Source of the DNA: Chloroflexus islandicus
GTDB taxonomy: Bacteria > Chloroflexota > Chloroflexia > Chloroflexales > Chloroflexaceae
Reading direction: 5' to 3'
DNA length: 64,000 bases
NCBI RefSeq assembly: GCF_001650695.1
Contig: NZ_LWQS01000125.1
Span: forward strand, 1-64,000
A program made the position numbers and the translations under genes. Of the stretch, positions 46,702 through 55,674 are shown piece after piece (position 1 is the first letter of the stretch; the number at the start of each line of letters is the position of its first letter). The notes beneath the pieces were generated by a model that had not been told where the DNA came from, searched no databases, and saw nothing but the letters and a program-made list of their open reading frames with translations.

Positions 46702-48206
46702 AGCCCTTCCCCGGCGACGGGTGGATCGGTTGCCAGTAGGTGGCGTTGCACTTTGCCGAGCGCATTGCGTGGCAATGCCGAAACAAAGCGAATCGCGCGC
46801 GGGCGTTTGTAGGCGGCGAGATTGGCGCGGCAATGGTCGATCAACGCGGTAGCGGTGACGGTTGTATCCGGTTTGATGACGACGGCAGCGACCGGCACTT
46901 CGCCGAGATCGGGATCGGGTTGGCCATACACGGCGCATTCGGCCACGGCGGGATGCTGCGCTAACACCTCCTCGACTTCGCGGGGATAGATGTTGTAGCC
47001 GCCGCTGATGATTAAGTCACGGCTGCGTCCGGTGATGTGGAAGTAACCATCGGTGTCAACGAAGCCGAGATCGCCGGTGTTGAACCAACCGTCAGCGGTA
47101 AAGGCTGCCGCCGTCGCTGCCGGGTTGCGCCAGTAGCCTTGGAAGAGGTGCGGCCCGCGCACCTGAATCTCGCCGATCTGCCCAACCGGTAACGGCTGGC
47201 GGGTGTCGCGATCGACAATGCGCGCTTCTTGGCCGGGGAATGGCATGCCAACGCTGCCGGGCCGCCGTTCGCCGTCGTAGGGGTTGGTCAGGTTCATACC
47301 GGTCTCGGACATCCCGTACCGTTCGAGAATGGGCTGGCCGAAGAGGGCGGCAACATCGGCGAAGGTTTGCGGGCTGAGCGGGGCTGACCCCGATACAAAG
47401 AGTCGCACATGGTGCGGTGGCACACCGTGCCGGCGGGCCGCTTCAACTAATCGCACATACATCGTCGGCACGCCAAAAAAGAGCGTGATCGCCGGATCGG
47501 CCAGCCGTTGCAAGGCCACCTCCGCGTCAAACCGGGGATGCAATTCGAGACTGGCCCCGCTGCGGATGGTGCCATGCACGCCGACACCTAACCCATGCAC
47601 GTGAAAGAGCGGCAGCATCAAGAGCAAACGATCGCGATCCGTCCAGCGCCATGCGGTGATGATGGCGTCACAGTTGGCGGCCAGACTGGCGTGGGTATGC
47701 ACGGCCCCTTTCGCGCGCCCGGTGGTGCCGGAGGTGTAGGCGATCAACGCCATCTCAGCGGGATCGGGTGGCGTGCAGACGGTGAAATCGGCTGGCGGCG
47801 CGCCAAAAACGGTGGCGTCCGGTTTGATCAGGCGGGGTGGCGTTGCCGGCATTGCTTCGCGTAACAACGCCTCATTCTCATCCGTCGCCACCACAATCGC
47901 CGGTTCCGAATCGGCCAGCAAATGGCTCAGCTCGGCGTGGCGGTACTGCGGGTTGACCAGCACCACTGCCGCGCCGGCCAATTGCGCGCCAAAATAGGCC
48001 GCAATGAACGCTGGAGTATTGGGCAGCGCGAGCGCTACCCGATCGCCACGGGCAAGACCGAGAGACTGCAATCGCGTTGCCCAGCCGGCGGCGGCGGCGG
48101 CGAGCGCTGGGTAAGCGTATGGTTGCCCGTCAACAATGAGGCATGGTCGCTCAGGTTCGGCAGCGGCGCGACGCAAGAGGGTGGCAACGATTGGCAATGG
48201 CGGCAT
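46698..48206 (-). CDS. AMP-dependent acyl-CoA synthetase/ligase (malonyl/acyl-CoA ligase type)
   Basis: 502 residues from the ATG at 48206 (GAGG seven bases before); earlier ATGs exist in the frame. Adenylation motifs: Y-T-S-G-T-T-G-R-A-K-G, Y-G-M-S-E-T-G-M-N, T-G-D-L-G, G-R-S-R-D-L-I-I-S-G-G-Y-N-I-Y-P, and the C-terminal catalytic Lys in N-A-L-G-K-V-Q. L-P-L-F-H-V-H-G-L and the compact length resemble MatB/ACSF3-like enzymes, but fatty-acid or other carboxylic acid substrates are also possible. Forms an acyl-adenylate, then acyl-CoA. Translationally coupled to the HEAT-S1 gene. Confidence 0.88.
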   Translation of the reverse strand: MPPLPIVATLLRRAAAEPERPCLIVDGQPYAYPALAAAAAGWATRLQSLGLARGDRVALALPNTPAFIAAYFGAQLAGAAVVLVNPQYRHAELSHLLADSEPAIVVATDENEALLREAMPATPPRLIKPDATVFGAPPADFTVCTPPDPAEMALIAYTSGTTGRAKGAVHTHASLAANCDAIITAWRWTDRDRLLLMLPLFHVHGLGVGVHGTIRSGASLELHPRFDAEVALQRLADPAITLFFGVPTMYVRLVEAARRHGVPPHHVRLFVSGSAPLSPQTFADVAALFGQPILERYGMSETGMNLTNPYDGERRPGSVGMPFPGQEARIVDRDTRQPLPVGQIGEIQVRGPHLFQGYWRNPAATAAAFTADGWFNTGDLGFVDTDGYFHITGRSRDLIISGGYNIYPREVEEVLAQHPAVAECAVYGQPDPDLGEVPVAAVVIKPDTTVTATALIDHCRANLAAYKRPRAIRFVSALPRNALGKVQRHLLATDPPVAGEGL

Positions 48207-48373
48207 CAGAGACCTCATTATCTCGATCAGGCGGATTCCGGTCAGCGGGATGATGACTCGCCGCAATCAGGGTCACACCTACCATAATGCGGGTCGCAGA
48301 CCCGCATCCACCGGAACCGGCACGTATGCAGTGCATGTGATTTCAGACCGTTACTGGTGATGTCGCTGGCTTT

Positions 48374-48476
48374 GGGAGAGCCGTTGCCTTGCAACGTCTC
48401 TCCCCGATTGGTCACAGGTATCGTTATTGCCTTGCATTATACCGAGGCAAAGAGAGACGGTGCATCGCACCGTCTC
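48374..48476. terminator. Two hairpins downstream of ppdK
   Basis: 48374-48404: 14-base arms GGGAGAGCCGTTGC / GCAACGTCTCTCCC with one mismatch and a 3-base loop. 48454-48476: GAGACGGTGC / GCACCGTCTC, perfect, loop ATC. Both lie in the 307-base gap between the ligase start and the ppdK stop; nothing else is seen there. They belong to the GTAGRGAC-type hairpin family. Confidence 0.6.
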
Positions 48477-48513
48477 CACTGTTGGTTACAAGATCGCGAC
48501 GAACGGCTACCAG

Positions 48514-51500
48514 CTACTTATCGCGCTTGGCTTCGCCGAGCGCTGCCTGCGCGGCGGCGAGGCGCGCGATCGGCACCCGGTACGGCGAACAACTGACGTA
48601 GTTGAGGCCAACCCGGTGGAAGAACTCGACGCTGGCCGGATCGCCGCCGTGCTCACCACAGATGCCGACCTTGAGGTTCGAGCGAGTCGAGCGACCGCGC
48701 TCGGTACCGATCTGCACCAACTGGCCGACACCGCGCTGGTCAATGGTTTGGAACGGATCGTCGGGAATCAGCTTCTTCTCGACGTAGGCCGGCAAGAAGC
48801 GCCCCGAGTCATCGCGTGAGAGACCCAGCGTGGTTTGGGTGAGGTCATTGGTGCCAAAGCTGAAGAACTCGGCCACCTGCGCGATCTCGTCGGCGACCAG
48901 CGCCGCGCGCGGCAGCTCGATCATCGTGCCGACGAGATACGGCACTTCAACCCCGCTCTCGGCGAAGACCTCGGCGGCGACGCGCCGTACGATCTCTTCT
49001 TGCAGCTTCAGCTCGCTGATAAAGCCGACCAGCGGGATCATCACTTCAGGATGGACATCGATGCCCTCAGACTTCACCTTGACCGCGGCCTTGAAGATAG
49101 CGCGGGCCTGCATCTCGGTGATTTCGGGGTAGAGGATGCCCAACCGGCAACCGCGGAAGCCGAGCATCGGGTTCGCTTCGCGCAAGCTCTCGACGCGCGC
49201 CTTGACCTTGTGCGGATCGACGCCGAGCTTGGCCGCCAACGCCTCGATCTCGTGATCGTCGTGGGGCAAGAACTCGTGCAGCGGCGGGTCGAGGGTGCGG
49301 ATGGTCACCGGCAAGCCGGCCATCTCGCGGAACAAGCCCTCGAAGTCACCCTGCTGGAGCGGCTCGATCTTGGCGAGCGCGGCGCGCCGCTCCTCGACCG
49401 TATCGGCGAGGATCATCTCGCGCATCGCGTCGATCCGGTCGCCTTCAAAGAACATGTGCTCGGTGCGGCAGAGACCGATGCCTTCGGCGCCAAACTGGCG
49501 AGCCACCCGCGCATCACGCGGAATATCGGCGTTGGCGCGCACGCCGAGCTTGCGGAACTCATCGGCCCATTCCATCAAGGTCGCGAAATCACCCGACAAC
49601 TCCGGTTCGACAGTCGGCATCTTGCCGGCAAAGACCTCGCCGCTGCCGCCATCGAGCGTAATCCAATCACCCTTGCGGATCGTTGTGCCGTTAACGGTCA
49701 TAAGCTGGTCGGCGTAGCTGATGCGCAGATCGCCGGCGCCGGCCACGCAGGGCTTGCCCATGCCGCGCGCCACGACTGCGGCGTGCGAGTTCGAGATCAG
49801 TACCGGTGTCATCCGGCTCGAGAAGACGATGTAGTTCTTATCGAGATCATCGGCGGCATCAACCTCGAAGTTGTAGACCAGCGTTGGTTCGGCAGCGCCA
49901 ACCGCACGCGCGCGGAACGAGCGCAGCGGCGCATCGAGCAGCGCCGCCACTTCGCGGGCGACAGCGCCGGTGCAGAGCGGCAACAGATCGCGCCGGATCT
50001 TCTCAACCCCAAACATAATGTTGCGCTTCACCGCCTCGCGCACCCGGCCCATATAGTTCACCGAGTCTTGCACATCGGCGAACATGGCCCGCATGCTCAA
50101 GCACTTATTCTCGTAACGGCGCGGCGGCAGCTCGGCATGCACCCGTTCGGTGAAGGCCAGAATCTCCTCTACCTGCTCGGTAATCTGGAGGAGATAATTA
50201 TCGCGGTTGTTGATAATGTGCGGCACGATGCCCAACCGCAGACAGGCCAGCGCCAACCCGTCAAGCAGATCGTGCTTGCTGCTCGATACGCTAATCTGCA
50301 AGCGCACTGGGCTCGACTCCTCGGCATAGGCGCCGTCGCCATCGACAAAGCCGGCAAGGAAGTGGAGCAAAGCGGTGCGGTCGAGGCTCAGCACCCACTC
50401 CACTAGATGGTCGCGGATCTCGGCGAGGCGGGCAGCCGGTTCGCGGCGGAAGCTAATGCGGTCTTCAACCGTACCGCGGATGACGCGGCCATCCATCTCA
50501 CCGTGAGAGGTGTGCTCGCGCAGATAGGTAAACGGCACGCCAAACGCTTCCTCGAAGCGGCGCTCAACCGCCGCGATGAAATCGGCTTTTTCCGGCGTCG
50601 CCTTCTGCACGAACGTGACCGAACCTTTGGTGTCGCGCAAATTGATCGACCCATCCGAGAGGATCGCACCGGCGACATAGGCCAACGCCGGGCTCGTGAC
50701 CGTCTCGCTGAGTGCCGGGATCTGATCGACCACGGTCAAGAAATCCTCATCGGCCAGCACAGCGTCAAGGCGCTTCTTCACCAACTGGCGATTGTGGATC
50801 ACATACATCTTGTGATCGGCGGTCAAGCGCAGTTGGTTATCGTCAGCGCGACCCGTTTGTGAGAGCGTGATCGGAATGACCTCAGCCGGACGGCGTCCGG
50901 CGGCGATGATCTGCCGCCACACCGGGCGCAGCGTGCGGCTGTCGAATGAGAGAATGCGCGGCGCGGCGCCCTGCTCGATCAAGGTAAACGCTGCTTCAGC
51001 CGTCAACAAGCCGCGATCGGTCAAGATGCGCGTCTCAGGCGCAACGCACGTCATTCCCCCACGCGCGGTCAAAATCGCCTGCGCCGCCACCATGCCGTGG
51101 AAATCTTCGGGAGCAGTCTCGACGCGCACCAAGATCACCTTCTCGCCGGTCTTGGCCAGCTCTTCGGCCTCGTCGGGATCAAAGACGGCCTTGCCGGAGG
51201 CGGCGCCGGGCGAAGCGGGCAAGCCAGTGGTGAGGGGTTGGGCTTGCTTGCGCGCTTCGGGGTCAATCATGGGGTGGAGCAACTGGTCAAGTGCGTGCGG
51301 GTCAACCCGCTGCACCGCCGTCGCCTTATCGATCAACCCTTCGCGCACCATATCGACCGCGATCTTGACTGCTGCCGCGCCGGTGCGCTTGCCAGTGCGG
51401 GTCTGCAACATCCACAACTTGCCGCGCTCGATGGTGAACTCGACATCTTGCATGTCTTTGTAGTGCCGTTCGAGCTGCTTGGCAATCTCGTGGAATTGGG

Positions 51501-52404
51501 CGTAGACTTCGGGCATCTCTTCGGCCAGCTTGCTGATCGGTTGCGGGGTGCGAATGCCGGCCACCACGTCTTCACCTTGAGCATTGACCAGATACTCGCC
51601 GAAGATTTCAGGTGCGCCAGTGCTGGGGTTGCGGGTAAAGGCCACGCCGGTCGCCGAGTCGTTGCCCATATTGCCGAAGACCATCGCCTGTACGTTGACG
51701 GCGGTGCCCAGATTGTCGGGAATCTTGTTCACGCGGCGATAATCAACCGCGCGCTTCCCATTCCACGAACGGAAGACGGCGGCGATCGCCTCACGCAACT
51801 GCTCGAAGGGGTCTTCGGGGAACTCAACCCCGACATCTTCCTTAATAATCGCCTTGAACTTCTCGGCCAGCGCGAGCAGTTCCTCGGTGGTCAAGTCAGT
51901 GTCTTGACGCTGACCGTGGCCCTTGGCCTCGTCCATCTCGTGCTCGAAGCGGTCGCCATCAACGCCAAGCACAATTTTGCCGAAGAGCTGGACAAAGCGG
52001 CGATAAGCATCGGCAGCGAAGCGGGGATTATCGGTCAGGCGGGCCAACCCTTCCAGCGTCTGCTTGTTGAGGCCAAGGTTGAGCACCGTATCCATCATGC
52101 CGGGCATCGAGAACTTCGCACCCGAACGTACCGATACGAGCAACGGATTGTTCGGATCGCCGAAGGTCTTGCCGGTTTGAGCTTCGATATCCTTCAACCC
52201 TGCCAGCACCTGCTCCCACATTCCTTCGGGGAACTGCTGGCCACTTTCGTAATAGGCGTTACAGGCTTCAGTGGTGATCGTAAACCCGGGCGGCACTGGT
52301 ACGCCGGTGCGAGTCATCTCGGCCACACCCGCTCCCTTTCCGCCAAGGAGATCGCGCATCGAGGCATTTCCTTCGCGGAAGAGGTAAACCCACTTCTTAG
52401 ACAT
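48514..52404 (-). CDS. ppdK: Pyruvate, phosphate dikinase precursor containing an intein
   Basis: 1296 residues; removing a 420-residue intein (453-872) leaves 876, the usual PPDK length. The N-terminal ATP-grasp part has L-L-G-G-K-G-A-G-V-A-E-M and R-S-G-A-K-F-S-M-P-G-M-M-D-T. The swivelling His domain is G-G-M-T then S-H-A-A-V-V-A-R-G-M-G-K-P-C. The PEP/pyruvate barrel has C-R-T-E-H-M-F, R-T-L-D-P-P-L-H and G-T-N-D-L-T-Q-T with C-G-E-H-G-G-D-P. PPDK interconverts pyruvate, ATP and Pi with PEP, AMP and PPi. Activity requires intein removal, because the catalytic His follows the insertion. A strong promoter lies at 52622-52650. The regulatory-protein gene is just upstream. Confidence 0.96.
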   Translation of the reverse strand: MSKKWVYLFREGNASMRDLLGGKGAGVAEMTRTGVPVPPGFTITTEACNAYYESGQQFPEGMWEQVLAGLKDIEAQTGKTFGDPNNPLLVSVRSGAKFSMPGMMDTVLNLGLNKQTLEGLARLTDNPRFAADAYRRFVQLFGKIVLGVDGDRFEHEMDEAKGHGQRQDTDLTTEELLALAEKFKAIIKEDVGVEFPEDPFEQLREAIAAVFRSWNGKRAVDYRRVNKIPDNLGTAVNVQAMVFGNMGNDSATGVAFTRNPSTGAPEIFGEYLVNAQGEDVVAGIRTPQPISKLAEEMPEVYAQFHEIAKQLERHYKDMQDVEFTIERGKLWMLQTRTGKRTGAAAVKIAVDMVREGLIDKATAVQRVDPHALDQLLHPMIDPEARKQAQPLTTGLPASPGAASGKAVFDPDEAEELAKTGEKVILVRVETAPEDFHGMVAAQAILTARGGMTCVAPETRILTDRGLLTAEAAFTLIEQGAAPRILSFDSRTLRPVWRQIIAAGRRPAEVIPITLSQTGRADDNQLRLTADHKMYVIHNRQLVKKRLDAVLADEDFLTVVDQIPALSETVTSPALAYVAGAILSDGSINLRDTKGSVTFVQKATPEKADFIAAVERRFEEAFGVPFTYLREHTSHGEMDGRVIRGTVEDRISFRREPAARLAEIRDHLVEWVLSLDRTALLHFLAGFVDGDGAYAEESSPVRLQISVSSSKHDLLDGLALACLRLGIVPHIINNRDNYLLQITEQVEEILAFTERVHAELPPRRYENKCLSMRAMFADVQDSVNYMGRVREAVKRNIMFGVEKIRRDLLPLCTGAVAREVAALLDAPLRSFRARAVGAAEPTLVYNFEVDAADDLDKNYIVFSSRMTPVLISNSHAAVVARGMGKPCVAGAGDLRISYADQLMTVNGTTIRKGDWITLDGGSGEVFAGKMPTVEPELSGDFATLMEWADEFRKLGVRANADIPRDARVARQFGAEGIGLCRTEHMFFEGDRIDAMREMILADTVEERRAALAKIEPLQQGDFEGLFREMAGLPVTIRTLDPPLHEFLPHDDHEIEALAAKLGVDPHKVKARVESLREANPMLGFRGCRLGILYPEITEMQARAIFKAAVKVKSEGIDVHPEVMIPLVGFISELKLQEEIVRRVAAEVFAESGVEVPYLVGTMIELPRAALVADEIAQVAEFFSFGTNDLTQTTLGLSRDDSGRFLPAYVEKKLIPDDPFQTIDQRGVGQLVQIGTERGRSTRSNLKVGICGEHGGDPASVEFFHRVGLNYVSCSPYRVPIARLAAAQAALGEAKRDK
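49789..51048 (-). mobile_element. Intein with LAGLIDADG homing endonuclease, inserted in PPDK
   Basis: 420 codons. It starts with Cys (C-V-A-P-E-T-R-I-L-T, block A), has block B L-T-A-D-H (T528, H531 of the precursor) and two dodecapeptide endonuclease motifs: Y-V-A-G-A-I-L-S-D-G (576-585) and F-L-A-G-F-V-D-G-D-G (682-691). It ends V-Y-N-F-E-V ... N-Y-I-V ... P-V-L-I-S-N. The +1 extein residue is Ser. It interrupts G-G-M-T / S-H-A-A-V-V, two residues before the catalytic His. Both usual C-terminal histidines (block F and the penultimate one) are replaced, the penultimate one by Ser. The endonuclease motifs keep their acidic residues. Confidence 0.95.
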
Positions 52405-52621
52405 AACCTGTTTCCTCCTTGAACAAGGCGGCTTGAGACAATGCCGTTATGCGCCTTAGCGCGTGAGAATGCGCTAACGGCGGGAATGATCACGATTGGA
52501 CACGGTGAACCAACCGGTCGCTGCCGGCATCAAGAGCATGCGATTAAACGTGCAACTTATTGGCCCCATCGCACATCATTGTATGAAGCTGATATGACCG
52601 CAAACAATGGTAGATAACGCA

Positions 52622-52650
52622 ACTATACTGCGCCGTCTCGCAACTGTCAA
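52622..52650 (-). promoter_or_regulatory. Strong sigma-70-type promoter of ppdK
   Basis: On the minus strand TTGACA (52650-52645), a 17-base spacer and TATAGT (52627-52622). Predicted start near 52615, giving a leader of about 210 bases before the ATG at 52404. Confidence 0.75.
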
Positions 52651-52697
52651 AAGCAATTGCCTTGCTTTACCGCAGTGCAGAGCATCTGCATTTGCCT

Positions 52698-53537
52698 CTA
52701 CCCCGGCGTACTAAACCGGCGCGAAATCAAGGCAATAATCTCATCGGCGCTCTCTTCGATCGACTTATCAGTCACATTGAGCGCCGTCCAACCGTGTTGG
52801 CGGAAGATCCGGCGCGCCCATTCCACCTCGTCGATCGCAGCTTCAAGGTTGGTATAACTGCCGCCGAGATTAATGCCCATCCGCCGTTGGCGCCACCGCC
52901 GGCGAGCGGCGATCTGTTCGGCATCGACAATCAAACCGATGACGCGCCGGGGATCAACCCGAAACAGATCATCGGGCAACGGCACTTCCCGCACGAGCGG
53001 CACGTTAGCCACTTTCCAGCCCAACACCGCGAGATACATGCTCAGCGGCGTCTTGCCCACCCGGGAAACGCCGACCAGTACAATATCGGCGTGGCTCAGC
53101 TCGCGCGGTTTGTTGCCATCGTCATGGGCAACGGTGTACTCAATCGCTTCCAGCCGCTCGAAATAGGTCGAGCGGCGGGCTTGATACAATCCCGGCTTGC
53201 CCAGCGGCTCTTTTTGCAACACCGTTGCCAAACGTGACAAGACGCTGCCGACCAGATCGATCTCAGCGACTCCCATCTCGCGCGCCAGCCGCATCAATTC
53301 ACGGCGGAGGGTTGGCTCCATCAACGTGTGCAAGATGGTGCCGTTCTGCTGCGCGGCTTGGGCGACGACTTCGGCAATCTGTTCCGGGTTGCGCACATTT
53401 GGCACAATGATTAACGGTACTTCCGCCCCCTCAAACTGTGAGAGCGTCAAGCGCGCCACCTGTTCACCGACCGCGCCAGCGCCGCCGGAGACAATGTAGA
53501 GGGGCGGGGCAGGATAGGAATGAGGCAATTCGTTCAT
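52698..53537 (-). CDS. PPDK regulatory protein (bifunctional kinase/pyrophosphorylase, DUF299)
   Basis: 279 residues from the ATG at 53537. It has the DUF299/PpsR-RP layout: V-S-G-G-A-G-A-V-G-E at the N-terminus and P-loop G-V-S-R-V-G-K-T-P (156-164), then R-V-I-G-L-I-V-D. Homologues switch PPDK or PEP synthase off by ADP-dependent phosphorylation of a Thr next to the catalytic His, and on again by Pi-dependent dephosphorylation. ppdK lies downstream on the same strand, 293 bp away, supporting the assignment. In this ppdK the target Thr and the catalytic His are separated by an intein until splicing. Confidence 0.93.
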   Translation of the reverse strand: MNELPHSYPAPPLYIVSGGAGAVGEQVARLTLSQFEGAEVPLIIVPNVRNPEQIAEVVAQAAQQNGTILHTLMEPTLRRELMRLAREMGVAEIDLVGSVLSRLATVLQKEPLGKPGLYQARRSTYFERLEAIEYTVAHDDGNKPRELSHADIVLVGVSRVGKTPLSMYLAVLGWKVANVPLVREVPLPDDLFRVDPRRVIGLIVDAEQIAARRRWRQRRMGINLGGSYTNLEAAIDEVEWARRIFRQHGWTALNVTDKSIEESADEIIALISRRFSTPG

Positions 53538-53655
53538 TCGCAAACGTTCTGTAATACACGATGCGCCTGTGATCAGGCACAATTGACTATAGACGTTACC
53601 AGCCGTATGCTGGTATGATACCACACGAAACCGATGGCTCGCGGCGGATAATACT

Positions 53656-55017
53656 ATGGAAGTCTTTTCAATCGATGGCGCGAAGATTCATGCGCTTGAT
53701 GCCGGGCCGCGCCATGCCCAACTCGCAGTGCTGATCCACGGTTGGTCGAGTTCGTCGTTTGCGATGTCGCCGCTCATCCCACTGCTCAGCCGGCGCTTTC
53801 GCTGCGTGGCGATTGATCTGCCCGGCTACGGCGAATCACCGCCGTTGCGCGAACGGGCGACGATTGGGCGCTATGCTCAGATTGTTGGTCGCCTGATCAC
53901 CGGTCTGAGCGATCATCCGGCAGTACTTGTCGGCCATTCGATGGGGGGCATGATCAGCGCAACGCTAGCCCTGCAAATCCCGCAATTGGTTGATCGCATG
54001 GTGTTGCTTTGCCCGACCATTTCGGGCCGGCTATCGTTCTGGATTAACACCTTTGTCTCGCCAATCACGATGATCGAGCGCTTCCCGATCTTTAGCCGCT
54101 TGCTTTCCGTGCTCGAACCATCAATGCTGTACGTGACCGATAGCCTGATGAAACCAGCCTCATTCGCCGAACGATCAGCGATCAGCGAAGCCGATTATCT
54201 GCGGTTGCGCGCTGATGCGCGCCGGCCCGGCCAAGGGCGCGTGCGGGCCGAATGTTTTGTTGCGATGCGCAATCAAGACCTCAGCGGGCGCTTGCGCGAG
54301 CTCGAGACACCGGCGCTGGTCATTTGGGGGGCGGAAGATAACACCGTGCCGCTCCGTGATGCTGGCGTCGTTGCTGACGAATGGCGCAATGCTGATCTGC
54401 GGATTGTGCCGAAGGCTGGCCACTGGCCGCATTTCGAGACGCCTGAGGTTACGATGCGGTATATCGCCAGTTACCTTGGCTTGCCCTCGCTGGTCAGCCA
54501 ACCGGATGTCTTGGTGCAGCCAGCGGAAGTGACGGCGCAGGTGGCTGAATTTCTGGCTAATTCCCAGATTGGGAGCGGTCTCAACCTTGCCCAACGCACC
54601 CGGCTAGCGGCGCACCTCGAACGGCGGCGCTACCCACCCGGCGCGTTGATTGACCGCACAAACCAAGAATCGACCGATCTCTACCTCGTGCAGGATGGTT
54701 CGTTAGAGGTTTGGATCCCGCCGATCGATAATGATCCAGATAGCCAGCGCCTGCTCACGACGGTGGTGGTAGGCCAAATTACCGGCGAGATGTCATTGCT
54801 CGACGGTGGCCGGCGTAGTGCCGATCTGCGCGCCGGTGAAGAGGGGGTCACGATCTTGGCGTTGCGCCGCGAGCGGTTGCGTGCGCTGGCCGAGGATGAT
54901 CCGGCCTTGGGGAACGCAGTCTTGTGGAATATTGCCAGCGCGCTGGCGTTGCGCTTGCGCTTGGCGAACTGGCAGCAGCAGGGTTTGGCGCGCGAATTGC
55001 AGGCGCTTAAGCGGTAA
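53656..55017 (+). CDS. Alpha/beta hydrolase fused to a cyclic-nucleotide-binding domain
   Basis: 453 residues. Residues 1-275: alpha/beta hydrolase with H-G-W-S-S-S (oxyanion hole region), nucleophile elbow V-G-H-S-M-G-G (Ser near 97), W-G-A-E-D (Asp near 222) and A-G-H-W-P-H (His near 255). Residues about 315-440: cNMP-binding/CAP_ED-like fold (Y-P-P-G-A-L-I-D-R, L-Y-L-V-Q-D-G-S-L-E-V, G-Q-I-T-G-E-M-S-L-L-D-G-G-R-R-S-A-D). The phosphate-binding motif G-E-M-S-L-L-x-x-x-x-R-S-A is largely kept. A ligand-controlled lipase or esterase is plausible. Divergent from the PPDK regulator. Confidence 0.88.
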   Translation: MEVFSIDGAKIHALDAGPRHAQLAVLIHGWSSSSFAMSPLIPLLSRRFRCVAIDLPGYGESPPLRERATIGRYAQIVGRLITGLSDHPAVLVGHSMGGMISATLALQIPQLVDRMVLLCPTISGRLSFWINTFVSPITMIERFPIFSRLLSVLEPSMLYVTDSLMKPASFAERSAISEADYLRLRADARRPGQGRVRAECFVAMRNQDLSGRLRELETPALVIWGAEDNTVPLRDAGVVADEWRNADLRIVPKAGHWPHFETPEVTMRYIASYLGLPSLVSQPDVLVQPAEVTAQVAEFLANSQIGSGLNLAQRTRLAAHLERRRYPPGALIDRTNQESTDLYLVQDGSLEVWIPPIDNDPDSQRLLTTVVVGQITGEMSLLDGGRRSADLRAGEEGVTILALRRERLRALAEDDPALGNAVLWNIASALALRLRLANWQQQGLARELQALKR

Positions 55018-55111
55018 GGTTGAGAGGTCTTAACGCTGGAGCGCAACTGATTATGGTAACGTGTGTTAGATTAGCAGGATTCGCTGGTTTGTAAGCAAGA
55101 GTGATCCACGT

Positions 55112-55522
55112 ATGGAAACAACAAATCGTCGCGTGATGACGGCATCGTGGCCGCAACTCGTCATCTTACTCGGCGGTGACGCAATGGTATTTGTGGTGTT
55201 CGCCTTGCTAGGGCGCAGTTCGCACGGTTTGGCTGATGAAAACCCGCTGGTGGCCGCAGTGCGGGTCGCGTTGCCCTTCTTTATCGGCTGGCTGCTGGTG
55301 GCGCCGTGGTTTGGCGTGTTTCGCCCGCAACCGCCGTTGCGCATGGCTAGCTTATCACTTGGAGCTTGGTTGATTGCGTTGCCGGTCGGGCTTGGCTTGC
55401 GTTGGCTGCAGCTCGGTCGTTCTAGCCCGTTTAGTTTTGCGCTAGTGACATTTCTGACCGTCGCGGCGTTGTTGCTGATCTGGCGCGGCGCGTACAGTTG
55501 GTGGCTGGCGCGGCGTGGATAG
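55112..55522 (+). CDS. DUF3054 family membrane protein
   Basis: 136 residues with four hydrophobic spans (about 15-33, 48-66, 77-95, 105-123). G-D-A-M-V-F-V-V-F-A-L-L-G-R-S-S-H-G and P-F-F-I-G-W-L-L are hallmarks of DUF3054, a small integral membrane family without known function. Single gene; two hairpins follow. Confidence 0.85.
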   Translation: METTNRRVMTASWPQLVILLGGDAMVFVVFALLGRSSHGLADENPLVAAVRVALPFFIGWLLVAPWFGVFRPQPPLRMASLSLGAWLIALPVGLGLRWLQLGRSSPFSFALVTFLTVAALLLIWRGAYSWWLARRG

Positions 55523-55541
55523 AATATTGCGGTTCTGGAGT

Positions 55542-55617
55542 GCGGCAGTGAAACTGCCGCATCTCCTCAGCGATCGCCACACTGCGAGGTTCTGGAGTGC
55601 GGCAGTAACACTGCCGC
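55542..55617. terminator. Duplicated hairpin between convergent genes
   Basis: GCGGCAGT-GAA-ACTGCCGC at 55542-55560 and GCGGCAGT-AAC-ACTGCCGC at 55599-55617 lie in two copies of a ~57-bp direct repeat (TTCTGGAGTGCGGCAGT ... GCCGCATC). They separate the convergent DUF3054 and epimerase genes. Confidence 0.65.
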
Positions 55618-55674
55618 ATCCCCAGCAGCGATCACTAAACTGCCGTTGCGGTTCGTACACCGCTCTACCGCCCC

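Noticed and set aside
48835-52422. Long plus-strand frames opposite ppdK
   Set aside because: Antisense shadows; the minus frame encodes a complete PPDK with an intein.
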